This document shows positions 1 to 11,052 of a DNA stretch of 64,000 nucleotides, in pieces. The stretch covers positions 3,286,001-3,350,000 of the forward strand of contig NC_085849.1 in NCBI RefSeq assembly GCF_020906515.1. The letters run 5' to 3'. The stretch's first letter is position 1; every line of letters starts with the position of its first letter. Under the pieces are notes generated by a model that was not told where the DNA came from, did not search any database, and saw nothing but the letters and a program-made list of their open reading frames with translations. This DNA comes from Vanrija pseudolonga. Its lineage: Eukaryota > Basidiomycota > Tremellomycetes > Trichosporonales > Trichosporonaceae. The translations under genes were made by a program, and so were the position numbers.

Positions 1-12
1 TACGTATCGGGC

Positions 13-120
13 CTACAGACCCGAAGGGTTCTCGCCGGACGCCGACCCGAGCCGGCGTCCGCGTCCAAGACGGCGCTTGGCGCGCTTGATAAACTCAACC
101 AGCGCAAACTTGTGTTGCAC
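13..120 (-). other. Possible alternative terminal exon of the TatD gene
   Basis: On the minus strand an open frame of 35 codons, starting right after a CCACAG acceptor-like site and ending in TAG at 13-15, could be joined in phase to the TatD exon if GTGTAG after the Glu codon near its stop were used as a donor. It would replace the final Val and stop with a basic tail containing EFIKRAKRRLGRGRR. The donor is poor and no clear branch site is seen, so the stop at 190 is preferred. The plus strand is also open from 1 to 141 and could be the 3' end of another gene. I cannot decide between these from the sequence. Confidence 0.2.
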
Positions 121-189
121 CTGTGGCGGCGGGCTGTGTGATCGGCGCTGTGCACTATGGCTTAGTCTCCGCTATCACCTCGCCTCCCA

Positions 190-1281
190 CTACACCTCGG
201 CGGGGTACAGCAGACGAAGGGTGTTGTCCCATGCGGCCTTGGCGAGCTCCTCGACCGGGATGCCCTTGATGCCGGCGACAATGTGCGCGATGGTGATCAC
301 CTGCGGTGTTAGCTATAGCAACGGTCGACCAGCTCACCTCGGCGGGCTCGTTCCTCCCCTTGACCCCCTTGCCCTCGACAAACTTCTCGGGCTTGACCTT
401 GTCGACGACCACAAGCCCCTTGGGAATGTACTTGTGCGACGCGTGCGTCGTCGTCACGCTGCACCACGGCGCGTCGGTCTCGAGCAAGATGCGGTCGAGG
501 GGGATGATCTTGACGTTGTCGACATTCTCCTGCGTCTTCATTGAGCACCCGTTGACGCCGATGTAGAAGCCCATGTCGAGAAGCTCCTGCAGCTCGGCCG
601 TGGTCCCCGTGAAGCTGTGCACAACGCCGCCGGCCCAGCTCGGCCCGTACCCGACCTCCTTGAGGATGCGGACAAAGTCGGCGTGCGCCTCGGGGTGGCG
701 GTCGTGCAGGAACAGCGGGAGGTGGTACTTCTCCGACAGGCGGAGGAGGCGCGGGAGATGCTTGAGCTGCGTCTCGCGCGGGGCGAACTTGAGGCGGTCG
801 TAGTCTGGGCATGAGTGGTAAGCAAACGAAACATGGACACCACCCACCGAGGCCAACCTCCCCAATGGAGATGAGACGCTTCGCACCACCCTCCTTCCTG
901 TCCTCGTCGATGAGGGCTTCGAGCTCGGCAAAGTAGCCGTCCTCGCCGCCCTTGTGCTTGTCGATCTCGGACGTGGAGGTTGGGTGGCAGCCGGCAGTGG
1001 AGTGAAGGTCTGGTTGGTCAGAGGAGGACGACTGCTTCGAACCCACTGTATTTCTTCGCGAGGTCGAGAACGATGCGCGACTCCTTCAGAGATGTGCCAG
1101 TTAGGAGCTGGCGCGTAACGCCGGCCGCGTGCGCGCGCTGCACGACCGCCTCGAGGTCGTCGTCGTGGCGGCGCTTGCCGTGGTACTTGCCACGGAACAT
1201 GCCGTCGCCGAGGTTAACAGCAATGTCTGGGGCGTCAGTTGGCCGGACAACATTGACCATCAACTGACCTGTAAACTGCAT
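190..1281 (-). CDS. TatD-family metal-dependent deoxyribonuclease (TATDN1-like)
   Basis: Predicted TIM-barrel Mg2+-dependent DNase of the TatD family, implicated in DNA degradation during cell death and repair. I read five exons on the minus strand: 1269-1281, 1047-1226, 848-1009, 338-804 and 190-300, giving about 310 residues, normal for the family. The first exon is only 13 nt. Splicing it out restores MQFTDIAVNLGDGMFRGKYHGK, split here across the joint, where the family's N-terminal metal motif and MFRG-YHGK signature are expected. Further motifs are STAGCHPT, IGEVGLDYDRL, LPLFLHDRH, VVHSFTG and LLETDAPW, which supply the metal ligands His, Glu, His and Asp. The last exon ends DNTLRLLYPAEV and stop, where TatD proteins usually end. 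A weaker alternative last exon lies at 13-120. The gene is divergent from SYF1. Family assignment is firm; the biological role is inferred from the family. Confidence 0.9.
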
Positions 1282-1745
1282 AGTGTTGCGAGTGAACGTG
1301 GTAGAGAGAGCGCGGGAGAGGGGTAGTGTGGATAACAGCTTGGAGGGTATGTGGTTCCAGGAACGACTTTCGCCGGCCCAGGTTTTTGTATCAGTTCTAG
1401 AGGTCTAAGAAATGGAGTCGAGCAAGCCAAACGCCAACGCGTCGTGTCTAGTTTCTATCCGTCTACTGCCCGATCAAGAGATGGCGATGCAAAGAGAGCG
1501 CGGGAGTGTCGGTTCCGGTGAGATGTGCGGGAAGAACTGTCGATGTCAACAATCGAGTCGTCCTGCACAAAGGGTGGACCTTCAAGGTGGAGGCCCACCC
1601 ACTGCCACTAACGCCGCAATGCCGTGCTGGGTGGCAGGGCCGGCAAGATCCACCAGCTGAAATGTCCACAAGATCATCATCAACAAAGCCGCATCTCGTC
1701 TCATTGTCCAACCCATACCCCCAGCCCGCAAGGGCCAAAAACACA
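1282..1745. promoter_or_regulatory. Divergent intergenic region TatD / SYF1
   Basis: 464 bp between two start codons on opposite strands, so it must hold both promoters. I see no convincing additional gene; an open frame runs through on the plus strand from 1506 in phase with SYF1, but it has no coding character before the SYF1 start at 1746. No individual regulatory site can be supported. Confidence 0.5.
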
Positions 1746-4700
1746 ATGACCGACCCGGTACCATCCCTCATCGACGACCTCAAGGCGTGGTTCCCGCTCA
1801 CGGCGCCCATCCCCAACCCGGCGACGCACCCAGAGCTGATCCGCATCGCCGACCTCGCGACAGAGGAGGACCTGCTGCACAACCCGGACAACCTGCGCGC
1901 GTGGCTCAACCACATCGAGCACATCCGACTGCGTATCAGCAAGACGCTCCCGCCAAAGAACCACGACCCGTCAGCTGAGGAGCGCATCCTTGGCCCGCTC
2001 GCCTCGCCCGCCGCGCGCGAGGGGCTCAAGGAGCTCGTGTTCGTCTACGAGCGCGCGCTCGCCGTCTTCCCGACAAGTTACAAGCTCTGGAAGGCGTACT
2101 TTGTCACCAGGCAGGAGTATGTCCTCGGCGAGCTTACAGAGGACGCGAAGAAGGCGCGCGCGAAGCAGGCCAAGCGCGGCGCGGGGTACAAGACGAATGT
2201 GCAGGAGATCCTCGACGACACAGAGGAGGTCAACCAGTGGGAGGGGGCGCTCGACGGCGTCGTCGGCTACGACGAGTGGCGTGCGCTGTTTGCCACTGGC
2301 GAGCGCATGCTTGGATGGCTCAGCCACCTCCCCGTCCCGTGGTTGCTGCACCTCAGCATGATCCTCCACCCCAACTGCCCCGCGACCTTCAAGCGCACGT
2401 ACGCCCGCCGGACGTTTGACCGTGCATTGAGGACGCTGCCGCCAAGTCTGCATGGTCGCATCTGGGGCCTGTACCTCCGCTGGGCTGAGCTCATCGGCGG
2501 TGAGGCGGGCGAGCGCGTCTGGCGCCGTTATCTCAGGGTGGGTGTGGGAGAGGGAACGGGTTGCTGACGACTGCAGATCGACTCGTCGCTTACGGAACGA
2601 CACATCGCGTACCTCCTCGAGGCGGAGCCTCCCCGACCTCTTGCCGCGGCCAAGTACTTGCTGTCGCTTGCGCGGAGAGCGCAGAAGAACCTGTACTCGT
2701 CGTTGGAAGGCAAGTCGCCATACCAGCTGTTTGTCGACTTCCTTGAGCTTGTCGAGAAGTACGCCGACGACGTGGGCATGGACGAGGAGCAGACGCTCGA
2801 GCTGCAAGCGACCAGGGAGGCGGTTCAGGAGGCGACCACCGGAGGGGAGGGATCCGAGGCGCCCAAGGCCGAGGTGGCGAGTGTTGAAGGACGGCTGATG
2901 CGTATCGCTGGACCACCAGTGCCTACGTCTTCAGAAGCGGTTCTCCACAAGCCGACAAAAGGAATAGGAGGAGGCGCAGGTGCCGAGGCAAACGACCTGC
3001 CATACGACGAGGACACCGACCCATCCAATCCCCGCCTGCTCGACGTCGAGGGCATCGTGTACCGCGACGGTTTGGAGGTCTACAAGGACCAGGCTGGCCG
3101 CTTGTGGACTGGACTGGCGACGTACTGGATCAAGCGGGGCGAGCTCGACCGCGCCACGGCCACGTTTGAGAAGGGTCTCGCCGAGGTTGTCACCATTCGC
3201 GACTTTACGCAAATATTCGACGCGTACGCCGAGTTCTCCGAGACCATGGTGTCGACGCTCATGGACGCCTTGGCGGACGAGGACAACCTCGAGGATGAGG
3301 ACTTTGACGCCGAGGAGACCGAGGCCGAGCTTGACCAGCGGATGAAGGGCTTTGAGGAGCTCATGGACCGCCGGCCCTTCCTCGTCAACGATGTGCTCCT
3401 GCGCCGCAACCCCAACGAGGTGGTCGAGTGGGAGAAGCGTGTCGCATTGCACGGCGATGACGACAAGGCCGTGGTGGAGACATACCTCCGCGCCATCGAC
3501 ACGATCAACCCGAGGAAAGCTACCGGCCCGCTGTACCCCCTCTACGTCAACTTTGCCAAGTTTTACGAGGAGGGCGGATCCCCCGACGCCGAGACTGGCG
3601 AGCCAAGAAACGAGCCCGACCTCGATGCTGCGCGCAAGATCTTTGAGAAGGCGGTCAAGGTTCCGTTCAAGGCCGTCGACGAGCTCGCCGAGACGTGGTG
3701 CGAGTGGGCCGAGATGGAGCTGCGGAATGAGAACTACGACGAGGCGATCCGCCTTATGCAGCGTGCGACGACGGTGCCCAAGAACACCAAGGTCGACTAC
3801 TACAACGACAACCTGCCGCCCCAGTCGCGACTGTTCAAGGCCCTCAAGCTGTGGTCGTTCTACTCTGACCTGGAAGAATCGATCGGCACAGTCGAGTCGA
3901 GCAAGGCCGTTTACGACAAGATTATGGAGCTCAAGATTGCCAACGCCCAAACGATTGTCAACTACGCAGCGTTCCTCGAGGAGAACAAGTACTTTGAGGA
4001 GTCGTTCAAGGTGTACGAGCGCGGCATCGAGCTCTTCCACTTCCCCATCGCCTTTGAGATCTGGAACATTTACCTGTCCAAGTTTGTCAAGCGGTACGGC
4101 GGTCAAAAGCTCGAGCGCACGCGCGACCTTTTCGAGCAGGCCCTGGAGAACTGCCCCGCAATGTTCTGCAAGCCGCTGTACCTGATGTACGCCAAGCTCG
4201 AGGAGGAGCACGGTCTCGCCAAGCGCGCCATGGGCATCTACGACCGTGCGACACAGACGGTGCAGGACTCGGACAAGTTCGAGATGTACACAATCTACAT
4301 TGCCAAGGCGACCGCCAACTTTGGCCTGCCTGCCACGCGACCAATCTACGAGCGCGCGCTCGAGCAGCTGCCCGACAAGGAGACTGCGACCATCTGCCGC
4401 CGCTTTGCCCAGATGGAGCGCAAGCTTGGCGAGATCGACCGCGCGCGTGCAATCTACGCCCACGCAAGCCAGTTCTGCGACCCGCGTTCCAACGCCGAGT
4501 TCTGGTCCGAGTGGAACGCGTTCGAGGTGGACACGGGTTCCGAGGACACGTTCCGCGAGATGCTGCGTATCAAGCGTGCTGTCCAGGCGTCGTTCAACAC
4601 GGACAGCGCGTTCGTCGCGGCGCAGGCTGCGGCTGCCGCCAACGGCGGCGAGAAGCCCACCGACGTTGCGGCTGCCGCTGCGCGCGATGCGGCCGACCCG

Positions 4701-4868
4701 ATGGCCGCGATGGAGAAGGAGCTGGCCGAGTCGGCGGCGCCCGCTGCGCGCGGTGGCGCGCCTGCGTTTGTCGCGTCGAGCCTCAAGCCCGCGGCGCAGC
4801 ACGAGGAGGCACAGGATGCGTCGGGTGCCAACCCCGACGCGATCAACATTGACGACGAGGAGCTTTAG
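1746..4868 (+). CDS. SYF1: Pre-mRNA-splicing factor SYF1 (XAB2 homologue)
   Basis: Component of the Prp19-associated (NTC) complex of the spliceosome, acting in the nucleus at the catalytic steps of splicing. Two exons, 1746-2537 and 2577-4868, flank a 39-nt intron with a TGCTGAC branch site; the product is about 1027 residues. The whole protein is built of HAT (half-a-TPR) helical repeats, with recurring patterns such as LWKAYF, IWNIYLSKF, RDLFEQALENCP, MYAKLEEEHGLAKRAMGIYDRA and RARAIYAHASQFCDP. The C-terminus is an Ala-rich stretch followed by FVASSLKP and an acidic end INIDDEEL, typical of SYF1. The ATG at 1746 is chosen over in-frame ATGs further upstream because homology and codon bias begin there. 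Its stop lies 54 bp from the stop of the convergent POF1-like gene. Distinction from the related HAT protein CLF1 rests on length and the C-terminus. Confidence 0.93.
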
Positions 4869-4922
4869 TTGATACAGTGTATCTGCACAATGCATGGTGT
4901 TTTATTAGCGAAGTGACGGCGG

Positions 4923-5726
4923 CTACGTATACAACCTATTTGCGAGGATGTACTCCGCGACCTCTGGCACGACGAGTTCTTCCAGCGCGTCACGCCCGCG
5001 CCCCTCACGCACGATACTCCGCACGTCGGTCGAGCTGACGGCTTCGGCGCCAGGTATGGGGGGCAGGGTACGTATCTTCCCGAGCGCGACGTAGTGCGCG
5101 ACGTCGTCGCGCGCGAAGAGGGCGTCGGCCTGAGCGCGGCCTTCGCGACTGTACCCGTCGCGGAGGGCACACACGAACCAGCAGCGCGCGAAGAGCTTCT
5201 CCAGGGCAGCGCTCATCCCTCCAGGGGCAGGATAATACTTGTCGTCGAATATCCGCAGCAGCGTGTCGGTGCCCACGAGGAAGGTGACATGCTGAGCGTG
5301 CTGCAGCAGCGCGGCCGACTTGTCGACGAACGTCGGCGCCGAGATCAGGCCGACGGACACGGGCAGGCGCGTCGCGGCCGCCATGGCGCGCGCTTGCGCC
5401 TGCATGAGGCCGACGCGGTGGGCCGTGTCGCCTGCGGGCGACTTGTCGGCGTTGCGCGTGGAGAAGAGGAGGAGGCGGGCGGTGTATGGGCCGGGGTTGG
5501 GCACGTCGCCTGGTGAAGGGGTGGGCGAGGTGGAGGAGGGGACAGTGGCCGGCGGGGGGAACTCGCTCACGCCCAGCCCGAAATGCGCGCGATGGGGCGG
5601 GTTGAAGCTCGAGTCGAACACTGCCAGGTGTTGCCCCCGTTCCAGAGGCTCGAGGAGGGCGAGGCCGGCGAACCCGGGCGCCGTGGCGCGCGCTATCGCG
5701 GCGTTGTGCGCCGCACTGAGGGACAT
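4923..5726 (-). CDS. POF1-like nucleotidyltransferase (NMN adenylyltransferase-related)
   Basis: Single-exon gene of 267 residues in the cytidylyltransferase/NMNAT superfamily. The nucleotide-binding motif FDSSFNPPHRAH is at residues 37-48 and the second signature SSTDVR at 231-236. Together they form the ATP site of adenylyltransferases; FLVGTDTLLRIFDDKYY between them is the family's central strand-helix. The sequence matches the fungal POF1 type, described in yeast as a NMNAT-related protein with links to ubiquitin-mediated quality control, more than the major NMA1/NMA2 enzymes. Substrate specificity (NMN or another nucleotide) cannot be told from sequence. The start ATG at 5726 is the first good one. 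The gene is divergent from the carboxypeptidase gene and convergent with SYF1. Confidence 0.85.
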   Translation of the reverse strand: MSLSAAHNAAIARATAPGFAGLALLEPLERGQHLAVFDSSFNPPHRAHFGLGVSEFPPPATVPSSTSPTPSPGDVPNPGPYTARLLLFSTRNADKSPAGDTAHRVGLMQAQARAMAAATRLPVSVGLISAPTFVDKSAALLQHAQHVTFLVGTDTLLRIFDDKYYPAPGGMSAALEKLFARCWFVCALRDGYSREGRAQADALFARDDVAHYVALGKIRTLPPIPGAEAVSSTDVRSIVREGRGRDALEELVVPEVAEYILANRLYT

Positions 5727-6356
5727 GAGGAGGCGGCGTATCGTGGGCGTGTGGGCGTGTTTGTTTGTTTGTGGGGAGAGACGAGCAAGTCGACGACGAC
5801 GTTGACGAGGAGTCAGTCAACCTCCACTTCTTGGCTTTGGGTCACGTGATTCGTCGCTGCGATCTTGGGTGGTCGCGGCGAAGCGGGGCGGGGGGAGGAG
5901 GGGAAAGGTGACGGTCGGAGGGCCGAGAGAGGGGGGGAGGGGAGGAGGGGAGGAGGGGACGGGGTAGGTTTGATGAGGCAGAAGTGAGACATGATGGGGC
6001 GACTACCGGCGTTCTTCGACACGACTGGCATCGGCGCCGCCGCCACTGCCTGCCACAGCCACCACAGCCCATGCAACCTGCAGAGCGCCACCAGCCGCTC
6101 AGCCATGCGCGGCGCGCGGCACACAGGGGCAGGCGAGTGCCTATCGCGCGAACGTACGCACAGTGCTGCGTGGCCAAGTAGAGCTGCGCTTCACCCGCCC
6201 ACGAGCTGACGCCATCACGCCTCACTCGGCCAATTCCCTCGCCATAGTCGGTTCGGCTCGGTTCGGCCATCTCCGCCCAGGCATCGGCCGTGTGGTGCGC
6301 TGTGCCAAGGCATCATCCGACCGCCCCCAACCCTCTCTTACATCCTCACAATCACC
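5727..6356. promoter_or_regulatory. Divergent promoter region with G-rich tract
   Basis: 630 bp between the POF1-like and carboxypeptidase start codons. From 5884 to 5965 the plus strand is almost purely purine with at least eight runs of three or more G, a potential G-quadruplex (G-rich strand is the template strand of the carboxypeptidase's opposite neighbour). No supported gene: short open frames on both strands lack homology and coding bias. Confidence 0.55.
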
Positions 6357-8465
6357 ATGAGCGAGAAGAAGAACGACACGAGCGCGCTCCCTGCCCCGGT
6401 GGCGGCAGCGAGCGCGCAGCCGCCTGCCCCCGTGAAGCGGAGCACGCGCTTCGCCCGCGCGATGGGGTACCTCCTGGTCGGGTACGTCGTGTTCTTGGCT
6501 GGCCGCGGTATCTGGCACGAGGTCTCCGCTGGGGTAGGGCATGCCGCGCCCGCCGTGGCTGGAGGGTGTGTTCAGCCCGAGGCGCTGTTACCGTCTTTCG
6601 ACGTGTCGACGGTGTGGGGCGCGAAGGAGCGTATCGTCGAGGTGAGTGGCGGAGTGAGGGGGGTAGGTTCGCGCGCTCACCCGCCGCTTCCAGTGGCACC
6701 AAGCCGCCATCCGCATCCCCACCGAGTCGTGGGACGACATGGGCGCGCCCGGCACCGACCCCCGCTGGGACGTGTTCGCGCAATACCACGCGTACCTGGA
6801 GAAGTCTTATCCGCTCGTGCACAAGCACCTCGTCAAGACGACGATCGATACTTGGGGCCTTGTGTACGAGTGGGTCGGGAGCGACGCGGGCAAGCGGCCG
6901 CTGTTTATCACCGGGCACCAGGGTGAGTGGCTCGGGTTCGGGCGATGCCAGGTAGTGTTTCGCTGGCTCGCGCGCTGACGCGCGCTCGCTCCTCCCCAGA
7001 CGTCGTCCCTGTCCTCCCCGACACCGTGTACCAGTGGGAGCAGCCGCCCTACTCCGGCGCATACGACGGCACGTGGATCTGGGGCCGCGGCGCGTCCGAC
7101 GACAAGAGCACGACGACGGCCGTGCTCGCCGCGATCGAGCTGCTCCTCGAGAGCGGCGAGTTTGCGCCCTCGCGCACGGTGGTGCTCGCGTTCGGGCACG
7201 ACGAGGAGCGCGGCGGGCTGCGCGGCGCCAAGGGCATCCGTGATTACCTGCTCAACAAGTACGGCCGCCAGCCGTTCGCCCTCCTCGTCGACGAGGGCAG
7301 CGGGCTCAGCGCCGCCTGGGACCGCACGTTCGGCCTGCCCGGCGTCGCGGAGAAGGGCAAGTTCGACCTCAACCTCACCGTCTCGACGCTGGGCGGGCAC
7401 TCGTCCGTGCCCCCGCCGCACACCGGTATCGGGCTGTCCGCGCTGCTCATCGCGCAGCTCGAGAAGAACCCCTACGCGCCGACCCTTGGGCCCCAGGCGC
7501 CAGTGTACGGATACCTCCAGTGCGCGGCGGCGCATGCGCCCGGGATCCCTGCCAAGCTGAAGCGTACCGTTGTGGCCGCGGCCAGCGGGTGCAAGAAGGC
7601 GGCGAGGGCGCTGCCCGAGCTCATTATCGCCACGGGGCTCGGTGGGCCGGGCCGCGCCGGCGCGGGGCAGGGCAGCGCCGAGCGCGCGCTCATCTCTACC
7701 ACGCAAGCGGTGGACATTATCAACGGCGGGGTCAAGGTCAACGCGCTGCCAGAGCTCGTCACGACGATCGTGAACCACCGCCTCGATATCTCAAGCAGCA
7801 TCGCCGAGCTGAAGGGCAAGATCTGGGACACGCTCGTCCCGACCGCCGCGGAGCTGGGTCTGGCCGTGGAGGGCTTCGGCAGGTCGTACGCGCCCGAGCA
7901 TGCCCGCGGGACAGTCTACCTCGAGTCGAGCCGCTTCAGCGAGGACCTCGAGCCGGCGCCGATCAGCGACACGTCGGACAGCAGCCTTGCGTGGGCCGTG
8001 TTCGCTGGCACCGCGCGCGGGCTGTGGGCTTCGCGCAAGGAGGTCTCCGACGGGAAGGCCATGGTGCCCCTTGCTGCCGAGGACGAGCTCATCATGGCGC
8101 CGTTCATGACCACCGGCAACACGGACACTGCGAGGTGCGTCGCGATGTATAGATTGCGCTGATGGCTAGGTACTGGGACCTCGCGCGCGACATTTACCGC
8201 TGGCGATATGTGCTCAACACGGAGCACCAGGGTGTGAGTGGCTGCTACTGTGCACGGACGGCGGGGTGGCTGTGCGCCCCGCCCCGCGGCCTCCGCCGCC
8301 GACGTCGCTGACTTGCAGGGCCACACTATCAATGAGCGCATCGGCGCCGACGCGCTCGTCGAGTTTACGCGGTAAGCCTAGCTTTGAGTGTCACGCCGCC
8401 GGCGCGCTAACCAGTGCAGTTTCTTCCAAGCGCTGATCCTCAACGTCGACGCTTCGGCGCTTTAA
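6357..8465 (+). CDS. M20 family vacuolar-type carboxypeptidase S (Gly-Xaa carboxypeptidase)
   Basis: Zinc metallopeptidase of the M20 family, resembling yeast CPS1, which releases C-terminal residues from small peptides in the vacuole. Six exons (6357-6641, 6694-6922, 7000-8134, 8170-8233, 8319-8371, 8420-8465) give about 603 residues. An N-terminal hydrophobic segment at residues 35-52 suggests a type II membrane anchor, as in CPS1. Catalytic motifs are complete: GHQDVVPV (H170, D172), GRGASDDK (D205/D206), HDEERGG (E240 catalytic, E241 ligand), the dimerisation-domain motif LGGHSSVPPPHTGIG, and HTINER in exon 5 for the last histidine. The fourth junction (8233/8319) is the least certain, since GT occurs twice there. 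It probably feeds amino-acid recycling, but nothing nearby is functionally linked. Confidence 0.9.
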
Positions 8466-9043
8466 CCCTTTGTGGTGGTGTTTGATCTGCGCCGTAACGC
8501 GCAACGCTGGCTGCATGTCTGCCTGGGAGCGTGTGATTGAACAAACTTGCGGCAACGATAAAGATAGCTGGACATGTGGTGGTGGAATGCATCCCAAAGC
8601 ACTTAATATCGCGGCATCCCGGCGGCCGTAATGTTCCTATTCTCGGCGTTGGATGCCGCAGACTGGCTGGCTGCACACTGCCTGCTGCCCACCGGGCATC
8701 CATCCACCCGACCCGTCCGCCCGCCCGTCCAGTACTTACGTATCCCCCGCTAGCTAGTCGCACTCGGCCTCGCCGGCAGAGCCCACCCAGCGTGCTGCAC
8801 ACCATGTACTCACCTCGTGCTCGCACGTTACCAAGTAGCATGCAGCCCGGTCCCAGACCCGTCTCGCCGCGCGCACGCACGAACGAAGCGTGTTGATTGA
8901 CTTCTTTACTCCTCCTCGTCGTCAACGCCAACGCCGAGCCGCCGACACCGACAAGAAGCACATAAAGCAGGCCAGGCGCAACGCACCACGCTCCTTTCTT
9001 CTGGTTGATCCCACCTGCGATAAGATAATCCACCCCCGTCACG
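8466..9043. promoter_or_regulatory. Tandem intergenic region before ceramidase
   Basis: 578 bp between the carboxypeptidase stop and the ceramidase start, both on the plus strand; it should hold the first gene's terminator and the second's promoter. No coding frame on either strand shows homology. No specific motif is supported. Confidence 0.45.
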
Positions 9044-10615
9044 ATGGGCGCTTTCGACTTTCTCAAGACCGACGCCAACCAGCATGGCTGGCACACGCCG
9101 ACGTCGACCATCGACTGGTGGGTACAGCTGCCAGTGGCCAGGGCTGGGCTGGCTTGAACGTGGTAATGATGCTGACCTGCGCGTGCTTTACCGCTGCTGC
9201 TACCGCCGCTGCCGCGTCGCCACTCCCCTCACACAGGTGCGAGCTCAACTACACCTACTCGTACTACATTGCCGAGCTGGTCAACACGCTCACCAACGTC
9301 CCCGTGATCGCGCTGGGCCTGTACTGCGCGTATGCGACCGTCGCCAACGGCGTGCCGCCGCGCTACGCCCTCGTCTACCTCGGCCTCGCGCTCATCGGTA
9401 TCGGCAGCTTTGGCTTCCACGCCAGCCTGCAGTGGGAATGGCAGCTGATGGACGAGCTGCCCATGGTGAGTGTTGCCACCGCGGCCAGTTCATGAGGGGG
9501 AAGAGGGAGGAAGGAGGAACAAAAGTGCCAAGTGGCAGCAGCCTGCCCCGGCCATGCCGGCCATGCCGGCCAGGCCTCGGCTCAATCAACCCCATGACGC
9601 GTGCCCAGCACCAGCACCAGCACCAGCTCACCCACCACCCAGATTTACGTCGCATCGTACGCTGCGTACCTGGTCATCGACACCCTGCCGGGCTGGAAGC
9701 ACAGGTTCGGCCCCTCTGGCCCCATTGCAGTGCTCGCGTGGTGCATCTTTGTCACGGTATCTTAGTGAGTGAGCCGGGGTTGAGTGGTGCGAAGCGGAAT
9801 GTTGTGCCGCACAATGAGGCCGTGGTCTGGCCGCTGCTGGAAGGAACAGCCAACCCGCCTCGACGGCCTCACCCAGCGGCCGGAGCCAGCCCATGCGTGC
9901 ACCCCGGCCTGCAGCCACACTCGCCACAGCAGGCCGTAGCTGACGCCTCGCCCCAGCATCTCGCTCCCGAACCCCGTGTACCACCAGATCGCCTTTGCGG
10001 GGATCATGACAACGGCGAGCTTGCGCTCCATCTACTTGCTCTTCCGCCTGCCTGCCGAACGCCGTGCCAAGATTGCCCGCCTGCTGCTCATCGGTCTCGG
10101 TATCTTTGTTGGCGGCTTTGGTATCTGGAACCTCGACAACTACTTCTGCACCGAGCTCCGTGCGACCCGCGCGTGGCTTGAGGACCGCGGCCTGGGCGAG
10201 CTCGGACACTTTACTCAAGGTAGGTCGGGCAACCCAGTGGGATCGTACACAGCCGCTGACTTGCCCAGGCCATGGCTACTGGCACCTCATGACGGGCTAC
10301 GGCGGCGCGCTCCTCTTCACCGCTGCAGTTGGTGAGTACATGGTCTGGTCTCACCACGATTCCCCACTCACTCACACCCCAGCCCTCTGCCTTGAGGTCA
10401 AGACCAGCCCATACGCCTACGACTTTGACGCCACCTCGTGGTTCCCGGTCGTCTACACCGTCCCCCACGACCAGCGTGACCACCTCAAGGCGCTTGAGAC
10501 GTTGGACGAGAAGGCCCCCCTCGTCGACGCTAGCGGCACGTCCTCTTCCTTCACCGAGAGCCGGACAACAACTGCCAGGCGCACGAGCGACCCTACTTCT
10601 GTGGAGCGGGCATGA
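9044..10615 (+). CDS. Alkaline ceramidase (YPC1/YDC1/ACER type)
   Basis: Integral membrane ceramidase that hydrolyses (phyto)ceramide to a sphingoid base and fatty acid in the ER/Golgi. Six exons (9044-9117, 9237-9465, 9643-9764, 9957-10219, 10269-10331, 10383-10615) give about 327 residues with seven hydrophobic segments. The zinc-site residues known from ACER3 all align: S82 and H86 in GSFGFHASLQWEW, D97 in MDELPM, and H231/H235 in GHGYWHLMTGYG. The N-terminal motif STIDWCELNYTYSYYIAEL is diagnostic and spans the first intron, which supports that splice. Introns 2 and 3 (177 and 192 nt) are long for this window. The C-terminal 50 residues are polar and Ser/Thr-rich, probably cytosolic. Confidence 0.93.
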
Positions 10616-11052
10616 ATGATTCTGCCCCGCGCCACAGTAGACTGAACGCAACGCGCCGATCTCGATGCGGACACATACCCACCCACAGGAATAGACAATG
10701 ACACGCCACTTTGGCCGTGCCCACCCACCTTCGTTGCCCACTTGGCCGCCGCACACGCACCAGTATTCCTCTACCCCCGCACCACCGTGCTCTGCATGCC
10801 CTCGTTATCGCAGGCGACGCATGCAAGAGGATAGCCCGTAGAACATAGATTGATGCAATAGTCGTCGTTGTCCCCAGCCAGCCTGCGCCTGTGCCACAGG
10901 GTGAAACGCCCTATAACTCCGTCAAGGGTTGGCTGTCTGGTCCCTGTGGCGTCTGGCTGCTTGTTCGTCGTTGTCGCCTCGATTCATCATCAACAGGTTG
11001 GTTGTCGTCGTCTCTCTCTTTCGACATCCTCCCATTACCTCGACAAACAACA
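10616..11052. promoter_or_regulatory. Tandem intergenic region before Tra2-like gene
   Basis: 437 bp between two plus-strand genes. It holds the 3' flank of the ceramidase and the promoter and leader of the Tra2-like gene. The last 100 bp are pyrimidine-rich (CTCTCTCTTTCGACATCCTC just upstream of the start), usual for highly expressed fungal genes. No further gene seen. Confidence 0.4.

Noticed and set aside
1-141. Plus-strand open frame ending TGA at 139-141 as the 3' end of another gene
   Set aside because: Only 46 codons, no recognised motif, and the opposite strand is equally open; not enough to call a gene.
155-931. Long single frames on the opposite strand of real genes (for example antisense to SYF1 at 2931-4895)
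   Set aside because: Shadows of GC-rich coding sequence; no homology and wrong codon bias.
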